38,834 nt of DNA, taken from assembly GCA_902470475.1 (NCBI GenBank), contig CABRGT010000010.1:1-38834 (forward strand), given 5' to 3'. The notes beneath the pieces were generated by a model. It had not been told where the DNA came from, ran no database searches, and saw only the letters and a list, made by a program, of their open reading frames with translations. A program made the translations under genes and the position numbers. Below are positions 1 to 5,817 of this stretch, one piece after another. The DNA comes from an uncultured Porphyromonadaceae bacterium. GTDB taxonomy: Bacteria > Bacteroidota > Bacteroidia > Bacteroidales > Muribaculaceae. Every line of letters starts with the position of its first letter. Within the stretch, counting starts at the first letter, position 1.

Positions 1-316
1 GGGCTTTTGCTTGATTAATTTGATTGAGTCTAAAATGGAGTTCTGCAACACCCACTGTGAAGAAGCGATAGACCGGCAGCGACGGGTGGCTCAGATTCAT
101 GCCGATTTCGGCTTCCTTGGCGAAGGCGGCGCGCAGGGTGGGCGACGATGTGTCGCGCAGTTTCTTGACAAACACGCGCCGGTGCAGGTAGCGGGCATCG
201 TAGGCCTCGCACGTGGCTCCATGATCCGCCAGCCGCCGGGCCCGGGCAAAGTCGATGCAGGCACCCGAAGCAGGAGGTCGCTGCGCGCTGAACGATGAGT
301 CGAAGTCGCTGTTCAT
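1..316 (-). CDS. N-terminal fragment of a Ser/Thr protein kinase-like protein (runs off left edge)
   Basis: Open from an ATG at 314-316 to the window edge, 105 codons visible. Residues about 48-84 look like the N-lobe of a eukaryotic-type kinase: VFVKKL holds the candidate ATP-binding lysine (K51), followed by a helix with KEAE (E68 candidate salt-bridge partner) and LSHPSLPVYR, the usual 'L-HP-IV-vY' stretch. The catalytic loop and DFG motif would lie outside the window. The start is chosen because a Bacteroidetes promoter ends a few bases upstream, so the message would be almost leaderless. The last 15 or so codons (bases 1-50) are AT-rich and no longer resemble a kinase, so the true sequence there may be broken or misassembled. 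Kinase assignment is moderate; substrate unknown. Confidence 0.55.
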   Translation of the reverse strand, partial: MNSDFDSSFSAQRPPASGACIDFARARRLADHGATCEAYDARYLHRRVFVKKLRDTSSPTLRAAFAKEAEIGMNLSHPSLPVYRFFTVGVAELHFRLNQINQAKA

Positions 317-319
317 CCG

Positions 320-351
320 GCAAATTTAAGTAAAATTCGCGAGTCAGCCAA
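320..351 (-). promoter_or_regulatory. Promoter of the left-edge kinase, repeat copy 1
   Basis: On the minus strand this 32-base unit runs from a -33 element (GTTG complement at 349-352) to a -7 element TAAATTTG (321-328), with exactly 20 bases between. This is the Bacteroidetes housekeeping consensus. The -7 ends four bases before the kinase ATG, so transcription would begin at or next to the start codon. The unit is repeated at 407-438 with a single mismatch. Confidence 0.65.
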
Positions 352-406
352 CAGCAAAACGTCGGCCGCAGGCCGGTGTGCGGTGCCGGAGGCAGTTGGA
401 CTGACC

Positions 407-438
407 GCAAATTTAAGTAAAATTCGCGGGTCAGCCAA
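407..438 (-). promoter_or_regulatory. Promoter of the left-edge kinase, repeat copy 2
   Basis: Direct repeat of 320-351, 87 bases upstream, identical at 31 of 32 positions. On the minus strand the -33 is a perfect TTTG (436-439) and the -7 is TAAATTTG (408-415), again 20 bases apart, so this copy fits the consensus better than copy 1. Its -33 overlaps the T-run of the upstream gene's terminator. Confidence 0.65.
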
Positions 439-442
439 AAAG

Positions 443-483
443 CACGGGGCGGGCGCATCCGAAGTCGATGCATCCGCCCCGTG
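443..483 (-). terminator. Rho-independent terminator after the SIMPL gene
   Basis: On the minus strand a 10-bp GC-rich outer stem (CACGGGGCGG with CCGCCCCGTG, 474-483 and 443-452) encloses a 5-bp inner stem GCATC/GATGC and is followed by CTTTTTGG. It lies 17 bases past the SIMPL stop codon. Confidence 0.8.
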
Positions 484-499
484 TGAAAGTTTACGGCGG

Positions 500-1204
500 T
501 CAGTTTTTGAGCTCATAGGTGATGGAGGTGACGACGCGTACGGTCTTCTTGTAGGGCGTGTACTGGTCGCGGTCCTCGATGGTGAACTGGCCCTGGCTGG
601 CGGTTACTATCTTGCCCAGGTCGCTGTGGGAGTCTTCGGCGAAGCGCTGTGCGGCGCCGCGGGCATTCTCGGTGGCCTCGGTGATCATGGCGGGCTTGAT
701 GTCGTTGAGCCCGGTGAACTGGTAGTCGGTCTGATACTGGTAGTCGCCGGCTACGACGGCGATGCCCTCACGCATCAGTTCGGGCTGCTTCTCGATGAGC
801 GAACGCACCAGGTCGACTTTCGACGAGCTTACCACGATCACGTTGGTGACCAGATAGCGCTGTGTGACGCGCTCGTTGTTGTAGCTCTGGGCCTCGCGGT
901 CCTCGACCTTGGGAGGGTTGACTGAGAATTCCGTATCTTCGAGCCCGTTGTCTTTCAGAAACTTGGTTATACGCTGGTTGGTCGACTGTATGCGGTTGTA
1001 TATATCGGTGAGATCGTTGCCGAGTTCTTTGGTGACGATGGGCCACGTGACAAGGTTGGCGTCGACGAGGCGCTCGGAGAGGCCGCGTACGGTCACCTGG
1101 CGGCCGCGGTTGGAGAAGTTGTCGATGCCTCCCTTGATGCAGAGGCCGAGGGCGAGAAGGCCTATGGCGATCAGCGCGCCCAGAATGATTTTGCTTTTGT
1201 CCAT
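500..1204 (-). CDS. SIMPL domain (DUF541) exported protein
   Basis: 234 residues. One hydrophobic segment (about residues 5-24) acts as an uncleaved anchor or signal sequence and places the rest in the periplasm. The body is a SIMPL/DUF541 domain of the Omp28/BP26 and YggE type: the early VTVRGLSER strand, a long helical middle (NDLTDIYNRIQSTNQRITKFL) and the late VTASQGQFTIEDRD region are typical. Family members are envelope proteins, some forming ring oligomers or linked to stress tolerance; the molecular function is unknown. It starts 22 bases after the DUF3037 stop, so it is probably the last gene of the HipA-like/DUF3037 transcript, which ends at the strong terminator just downstream. 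The pairing with the kinase genes may be only positional. Confidence 0.85.
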   Translation of the reverse strand: MDKSKIILGALIAIGLLALGLCIKGGIDNFSNRGRQVTVRGLSERLVDANLVTWPIVTKELGNDLTDIYNRIQSTNQRITKFLKDNGLEDTEFSVNPPKVEDREAQSYNNERVTQRYLVTNVIVVSSSKVDLVRSLIEKQPELMREGIAVVAGDYQYQTDYQFTGLNDIKPAMITEATENARGAAQRFAEDSHSDLGKIVTASQGQFTIEDRDQYTPYKKTVRVVTSITYELKN

Positions 1205-1226
1205 ATGTGTGTTGTTAAGTGTGTGG

Positions 1227-1616
1227 TCAATGTTTTATGAGCCGGGCGAAGAGCCGGTCAAATGTGGTGTCGAGATCGTCGGTAAGCCCGGGATGAGGCC
1301 GCGATGTGACGATGCAGGCCGACCTGACGGCCGTGAGCCAGCGGAAGCGCTCGTGCGGCTCGAGTGCGGCGACTGGCGACTCTCCCGTGCCTGTGGCCAC
1401 GAGGCGGAAGGCGTCGAGCTGCCTGTCCACGGCGTCCAGGTCGCATGCAGGTGCCATACGCGAGGCAAGTCCCATGTCGAAGTCGAACTCAACCCGGATC
1501 CAGCGGCGCCGCTTGCACATCATGGCCAGGCCGATGTTGAGCAACTCGCCGCGTTCGACGTCGGGCATAAGCTGTATGACTGAGTATTCGTAGAGGTGGT
1601 GCGGCTGCTGGGGCAT
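1227..1616 (-). CDS. DUF3037 family protein
   Basis: 129 residues from the ATG at 1614-1616, which follows the HipA-like kinase stop by five bases. The frame stays open further upstream, but that part overlaps the kinase gene and is an antisense-frame artefact. The start MPQQPHHLYEYSVIQLMPDV and the segment ERGELLNIGLAMMC are characteristic of DUF3037, a small domain of unknown function usually encoded next to a HipA-like kinase, as here. No signal peptide or membrane segment. The close coupling suggests that the two proteins act together, possibly as enzyme and modulator, though no activity has been established for the family to my knowledge. Basic and Arg/Asp-rich in the C-terminal half. 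Confidence 0.8.
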   Translation of the reverse strand: MPQQPHHLYEYSVIQLMPDVERGELLNIGLAMMCKRRRWIRVEFDFDMGLASRMAPACDLDAVDRQLDAFRLVATGTGESPVAALEPHERFRWLTAVRSACIVTSRPHPGLTDDLDTTFDRLFARLIKH

Positions 1617-1621
1617 GACGT

Positions 1622-2434
1622 TTACGGTTTGAGTTCGGAGCGGGCCTTGACGGCGTGTGCGATGAAGATTCCGGAATTTTCGAGCCGCCGGGTGAGGAAT
1701 TCGGTGTAGACACGGCGCTGTTCGGCCGGGTCGATGTCCGGTTCGGCCTTTACGAGCCATTCCTCGGGGATCAGTTCCACGATCCGGCCTGTCAGGTCGG
1801 GAGTGATCAGGCCGTGCATGACGGCGTCGGCCTCGAGCATCCGCGATGCCTGTGGCAGCAGCGCGTGATCCTTTACATAGGTAAATGGCGACAGGGCCGC
1901 CTTCTCCCATGAGTCCCAGTTGTGGTGGAAGTACAGTGAGTCGCCGAAGTCGATGAGCCACAGGGCGCCGCGCCATAGCAGCATGTTGGTGTTGCGGGCG
2001 GTGCGGTCGATGTTGAGCAGCAGCGCGTCGAGCCATACGATGCGTGAGGCCTCCTCAGGGGTAGTGCGGTTCACGGCCACATCCCATGTCAGGGCGCCGT
2101 CGAGGAAGTGCATGCCGAGATTACTGCCGCGTGATGCGCGCAGCAGGTCCTGGATCTCCTCGTCGGCTTCGGTGCGGCCGAAGTCCTCGTCGAGATCGAT
2201 GAAGATCAGTTGCGGCACGCGCAGACCTGCTGCTGCGGCAAGCATTCCGCCGATGAATTCTGAGATCAGCGCCTTGGTTCCGTGGCCTCCGCCGCCGAGT
2301 TTCACGGCGTAGCGGTAGCCGTCGTCGGCCTCGGCCAGCGCCGGCAGCGAGCCGCCCTCGCGAAGCGGGGCTATGTAGCGTGCCACGGAGGCGGTGCGCG
2401 GAGCGAGCAATGATATGTCAAGGGGGCTGTCCAT
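1622..2434 (-). CDS. HipA-like kinase family protein (HipA_2)
   Basis: 270 residues, the family's normal length, shorter than true HipA because the N-terminal subdomain is absent. Residues 43-54 (AVKLGGGGHGTK) give the nucleotide-binding lysine and glycine-rich loop; E59 follows in the next helix. NIDRTARNTN (141-150, D143 and N148) is the catalytic loop and LIDFGDSLYF (160-169, D162) the metal-binding motif, so the kinase core looks intact. HipA proteins phosphorylate aminoacyl-tRNA synthetases; the substrate of this shorter branch is not known. There is no HipB-like DNA-binding partner; instead DUF3037 follows after five bases. The ATG lies seven bases past the -7 promoter element, so the message is leaderless or nearly so. 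Confidence 0.85.
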   Translation of the reverse strand: MDSPLDISLLAPRTASVARYIAPLREGGSLPALAEADDGYRYAVKLGGGGHGTKALISEFIGGMLAAAAGLRVPQLIFIDLDEDFGRTEADEEIQDLLRASRGSNLGMHFLDGALTWDVAVNRTTPEEASRIVWLDALLLNIDRTARNTNMLLWRGALWLIDFGDSLYFHHNWDSWEKAALSPFTYVKDHALLPQASRMLEADAVMHGLITPDLTGRIVELIPEEWLVKAEPDIDPAEQRRVYTEFLTRRLENSGIFIAHAVKARSELKP

Positions 2435-2441
2435 ACGTTTG

Positions 2442-2473
2442 CAAAGTTATGAAGTATAAATCAAAAAATCAAC
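2442..2473 (-). promoter_or_regulatory. Promoter of the HipA-like/DUF3037/SIMPL operon
   Basis: Minus strand -7 TAACTTTG (2442-2449) with GTTG at -33 (2470-2473), 20-base spacer. The -7 ends seven bases upstream of the start codon, leaving almost no untranslated leader. It is divergent from the promoter at 2515-2546. Confidence 0.75.
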
Positions 2474-2514
2474 AACGCGGCCCCGAAAGTTGTTGCGGAC
2501 AGCATGCGGACGGT

Positions 2515-2546
2515 TTTGCGGAATTGCTCAAAAATGCGTAACTTTG
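2515..2546 (+). promoter_or_regulatory. Promoter of the DsbD-mazG-topB operon
   Basis: TTTG (2515-2518), a 20-base spacer, then TAACTTTG (2539-2546): a perfect match to the Bacteroidetes -33/-7 consensus. Transcription would begin about 8-10 bases before the ATG at 2561, which decides that start over the upstream in-frame ATG at 2504. Confidence 0.8.
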
Positions 2547-2560
2547 CGCAAAATTACTGT

Positions 2561-3013
2561 ATGAAAAGGATATTGCTACTACTGATGCTTTTTGTGGCTG
2601 TGGCCGCTTCGGCGCAATCGGCGCGCCCGATCCGCTGGCGCCTTGCTGTGAAGATGACTTCGGATACCGAAGGCGTGGCCACGGTCAAGGCTCTCGTGGG
2701 TGAGGGCTGGCATCTCTACGGCTTCGAAATGCCCGACGGAGGTCCGCGTCCCACGGTGATCTCGATTGAAGGCTCGGACGGTATCGGGGCCGCGGGCGAA
2801 GTGAAGCCGTCGGCCGCCCCGCTGAAGGTCTACGACCCTATGTTCGAGACCGAGCTGGAGTGGTGGGCGTCGACGGTGACGTTCGAAGTGCCGTTCCGCA
2901 TCACCGGCGACACACCTGTGCTCAGAGTGAGTGTCGCCTATATGGGATGTGACAACACCACCTGCCTGCCGCCGCAGACCGAGACCCTGGTCTACAAAGC
3001 GTTCGGCGAGTAA
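2561..3013 (+). CDS. Lone DsbD alpha-like (N-terminal) domain protein, exported
   Basis: 150 residues beginning with a clear signal peptide (MKRILLLLMLFVAVAASAQS, cleavage after about residue 19). The rest is a single immunoglobulin-like DsbD N-terminal domain: WHLYGF, the proline/glycine strand region, and the redox pair C130/C135 in MGCDNTTC. In DsbD this domain takes electrons from the thioredoxin-like domain and passes them to periplasmic partners. Two bases separate its stop from the full-length DsbD gene, whose own alpha domain is similar (VTWTADIESGWHIYGF against VKALVGEGWHLYGF), so this looks like a local duplication kept as a free-standing soluble carrier. It may be an extra electron acceptor of the neighbouring DsbD; that role is inferred from position only. 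Confidence 0.85.
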   Translation: MKRILLLLMLFVAVAASAQSARPIRWRLAVKMTSDTEGVATVKALVGEGWHLYGFEMPDGGPRPTVISIEGSDGIGAAGEVKPSAAPLKVYDPMFETELEWWASTVTFEVPFRITGDTPVLRVSVAYMGCDNTTCLPPQTETLVYKAFGE

Positions 3014-3015
3014 AA

Positions 3016-5022
3016 ATGAATCTGAAAACTACATTGACGGATATGTTTAAAATAAAGAGACTGTGGATGCTGGTCGTACTTGTCGCAGCCATGGCTGCGA
3101 CGGCTGTCGCACAGCGTCCGGTGCACGTGAAGTGGACGACTCACGTGGAAGCTACGTCGGCCACCGAAGGCGTGGTGACGTGGACGGCCGACATCGAGAG
3201 CGGCTGGCACATTTACGGCTTTTCGGACGACGCTCCTTTCCCCACCGCCTTTGAGGTCGACTCGGTCGCAGGGCTTGAATTCACCGGGGCTGTGAGTCCG
3301 TCGGTAGAGCCGACGATGCACATCGACGAGACATTGAAGCTGAAATTGCCCTGGTGGGAGGGGAAGGTACGGTTCAGCCGGCCGTTCCGTCTTGCCGCCG
3401 GGATGAAAGGCGCGACTTTACGCGGCACCATATCGTATATGGCCTGCACGGAAGAATCCTGCACCCGACCTGAGCACGAACCGTTTGAGGTCGCTTTCGG
3501 CGTGCCTGCGCCCGAGCAATCCGCTGCCGGGGATACGGCTGCGGCCGCAGGACAGGCGGAGGTGGCTCCCGTGGCAGCCGCCCCCGACCGTTCGGACCTG
3601 TGGGCGCCCGTCGAGATGCCCAAAGGCGACAATGCGGCCGTGTCCGAATCGCCGTCGACCTGGTGGGCGTTGCTCGGCTGGGGCTTTCTGGGCGGCCTGG
3701 TGGCGCTTCTGACGCCCTGCGTGTGGCCGATGATCCCGATGACAGTGAGCTTCTTCCTCAAGAAAGGCAAGAGCCGCCGGCGCGCGATCCTCGATGCCGT
3801 GACCTATGCCCTGAGCATCGTGGTGATATATCTGGTGCTCGGCATCGCCATCACGCTGCTGTTCGGCGCCGGAAAGCTGAATGAGATAGCTACGAGCGCG
3901 GTGTTCAACGTGCTCTTCTTCCTGCTGCTGGTCGTCTTTGCAATATCATTCTTCGGCGCGTTCGACATCAAGCTGCCTTCGCGGTGGTCCAACGCGATCG
4001 ACTCCAAGGCCGAGTCCACTACGGGCCTGGTGTCGATATTCTTCATGGCTTTCACACTGGTGCTGGTATCGTTCTCGTGCACCGGCCCGATCATCGGCAC
4101 ACTGCTTGTAGAGGCTGCCTCGGATCAGAGTATTCTCGGACCGGCACTCGGCATGGGCGGTTTCGCCCTGGGGCTGGCACTGCCTTTCGGCGTGTGCGCC
4201 TTCTTCCCGTCGCTGCTCAAGGAAATGCCGCGTTCGGGCAGCTGGCTCAACACGGTGAAGGTCGTCCTTGGTTTCGTCGAACTGATCCTGTCGCTGAAAT
4301 TCCTCTCGGTGGCCGACCTGGCCTACGGCTGGCGAATTCTTGACCGCGAGGTGTTCATCGCGCTGTGGATCGTACTTTTCGTGCTGCTGGGTATGTATCT
4401 GCTGGGCAAGCTGCGTTTCTCGCACGACGGTGAGTGCCGCCACGTGGGCGTGGGACGCTTTTTCCTGGCCGTGGCGTCGCTGTCGTTCGCCGTGTACATG
4501 CTGCCCGGCCTTTGGGGCGCGCCCCTGAAGGCGATCAGCGCGTTCGCACCGCCGCTGACCACGCAGGACTTCAACCTCTACGGTGGCACGTTCAAGGAAT
4601 TCCACGACTACGACGAGGGCATGATCTACGCCCGTGAGAAGGGCCTTCCCGTGCTGGTCGACTTCTCCGGCTACGCCTGCGTCAACTGCCGTAAGATGGA
4701 GGGGGCCGTGTTTGACACGCCCGATGTGCGCACTATTCTGGAGCGCGACTACGTGCTGATCAAGCTCATGGTCGACGACAAGGCCGCGCTCGACCGCCCC
4801 GAGACGGTCGAGGAATACGGCCAGCAGGTGACCATCACCACCGTAGGCGAGAAGTGGAGCTATCTGCAGCAGCATAAGTTCGGCATCAGCTCGCAGCCCT
4901 ACTACGTGATACTCGACAATGAGGGCCGTCCGCTCGAGCCGGCCCGTACCTACGACGAGAATGTCGATTCCTTCGTCGAATGGCTCAATCAAGGAATCGT
5001 TAACTACAAGGCACAGAAATGA
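3016..5022 (+). CDS. dsbD: Thiol:disulfide interchange protein DsbD
   Basis: 668 residues. Order of parts: signal sequence (about 1-33), periplasmic alpha domain with the redox pair C144/C149 (MACTEESC), a low-complexity Ala/Pro linker (about 165-200), a CcdA/DsbD-type membrane domain of eight or so helices containing the transport cysteines C235 (TPCVWPMIP) and C355 (FSCTGPIIG), and a C-terminal thioredoxin-fold domain with CVNC at 555-558. All six redox cysteines are present, so the protein should carry electrons from cytoplasmic thioredoxin across the membrane to periplasmic disulfide isomerases and cytochrome maturation factors. A second Met at residue 10 is an equally good start. The gene ends in an ATGA overlap with mazG. 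Confidence 0.93.
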   Translation: MNLKTTLTDMFKIKRLWMLVVLVAAMAATAVAQRPVHVKWTTHVEATSATEGVVTWTADIESGWHIYGFSDDAPFPTAFEVDSVAGLEFTGAVSPSVEPTMHIDETLKLKLPWWEGKVRFSRPFRLAAGMKGATLRGTISYMACTEESCTRPEHEPFEVAFGVPAPEQSAAGDTAAAAGQAEVAPVAAAPDRSDLWAPVEMPKGDNAAVSESPSTWWALLGWGFLGGLVALLTPCVWPMIPMTVSFFLKKGKSRRRAILDAVTYALSIVVIYLVLGIAITLLFGAGKLNEIATSAVFNVLFFLLLVVFAISFFGAFDIKLPSRWSNAIDSKAESTTGLVSIFFMAFTLVLVSFSCTGPIIGTLLVEAASDQSILGPALGMGGFALGLALPFGVCAFFPSLLKEMPRSGSWLNTVKVVLGFVELILSLKFLSVADLAYGWRILDREVFIALWIVLFVLLGMYLLGKLRFSHDGECRHVGVGRFFLAVASLSFAVYMLPGLWGAPLKAISAFAPPLTTQDFNLYGGTFKEFHDYDEGMIYAREKGLPVLVDFSGYACVNCRKMEGAVFDTPDVRTILERDYVLIKLMVDDKAALDRPETVEEYGQQVTITTVGEKWSYLQQHKFGISSQPYYVILDNEGRPLEPARTYDENVDSFVEWLNQGIVNYKAQK

Positions 5023-5807
5023 ATCTGCATACAAGAGAGGAAAGACTTGCGGCGATAGGCCGTGTGATGGACACGCTCGACATACTGCGCGTGAAGTGTC
5101 CGTGGGATGCCAAGCAGACCAACGAGTCGCTGCGTCCCAACACCATCGAGGAGGTATATGAACTGGCGCAGGCTCTGCTGAGCGAGGACCAGCCCGAGAT
5201 CCGCAAGGAACTGGGCGACGTGCTGCTCCACGTGCTCTTCTACGCCAAGATCGGCGATGAGAAGGGCGAGTTCGACATAGCCGACGTGGCCGACGCCCTC
5301 AACCGTAAGCTGATCTTCCGCCATCCGCATGTGTTCGGCGATGTCAAGGCCGACGACGCCCACCTGGTAGAGCAGAACTGGGAGGACATAAAGCTCAGGG
5401 AGCGCGGCGGCAACCGTACCGTGCTCGCCGGTGTTCCGGCCGCTCTGCCGGCTCTGACCAAGGCATTCCGCGTTCAGGAGAAAGCCGCCAACGTGGGCTT
5501 CGACTGGGAGACGCCCGCGCAGGTATGGGACAAGGTGAAGGAAGAGATCGGCGAGGTGTCCGAGGCCATCGCTTCGGGCGACAGCCGGGCCGTGGAAGAG
5601 GAATTCGGCGACCTGCTCTTCAGCGTAATCAACGCTGCAAGGCTGTATAAGGTGAACCCCGAGAACGCTCTCGAGCTGACCAACCGCAAGTTCATCCGCC
5701 GCTTCAACTACATTGAAAGCGCGGCCACGGCCGCCGGACACAGTATCCGCGAGCTTTCGCTCGACGAGATGGAAGCCCTGTGGCAACAGGCCAAGAAAGA
5801 GGCTTAA
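5019..5807 (+). CDS. mazG: Nucleoside triphosphate pyrophosphohydrolase MazG
   Basis: 262 residues, the usual length of the two-domain MazG. The N-terminal domain carries LRVKCPWDAKQT and the metal-binding EExxE...ExxD pattern in NTIEEVYELAQAL and RKELGDVLLHVLF; the second half repeats it (KVKEEIGEVSEAI and EEFGDLLFSVINAARL). The enzyme hydrolyses NTPs and dNTPs to monophosphate and pyrophosphate, clearing aberrant nucleotides and affecting (p)ppGpp levels in E. coli. The start ATG overlaps the dsbD stop by four bases, indicating translational coupling, and topB begins ten bases after its stop. No toxin-antitoxin mazEF genes are nearby. Confidence 0.95.
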   Translation: MNLHTREERLAAIGRVMDTLDILRVKCPWDAKQTNESLRPNTIEEVYELAQALLSEDQPEIRKELGDVLLHVLFYAKIGDEKGEFDIADVADALNRKLIFRHPHVFGDVKADDAHLVEQNWEDIKLRERGGNRTVLAGVPAALPALTKAFRVQEKAANVGFDWETPAQVWDKVKEEIGEVSEAIASGDSRAVEEEFGDLLFSVINAARLYKVNPENALELTNRKFIRRFNYIESAATAAGHSIRELSLDEMEALWQQAKKEA

Positions 5808-5817
5808 ACCGGAGACC

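Noticed and set aside
320..438. The 32-base direct repeat as a CRISPR array or transposon end
   Set aside because: There are only two copies, not palindromic, with no cas genes or transposase; the promoter elements within explain the repeat.
1617..2036. A longer DUF3037 protein of 269 residues
   Set aside because: The added part overlaps the HipA-like gene in another frame and is an Arg/Pro-rich artefact; DUF3037 begins at the ATG at 1616.
3946..5034. A 362-codon minus-strand frame opposite dsbD
   Set aside because: Antisense shadow of a GC-rich membrane protein gene; it has no hydrophobic segments or known motif.
5713..5817. A longer topB start inside mazG
   Set aside because: The extra residues lie in another frame of mazG; the family starts at the TTG at 5818.
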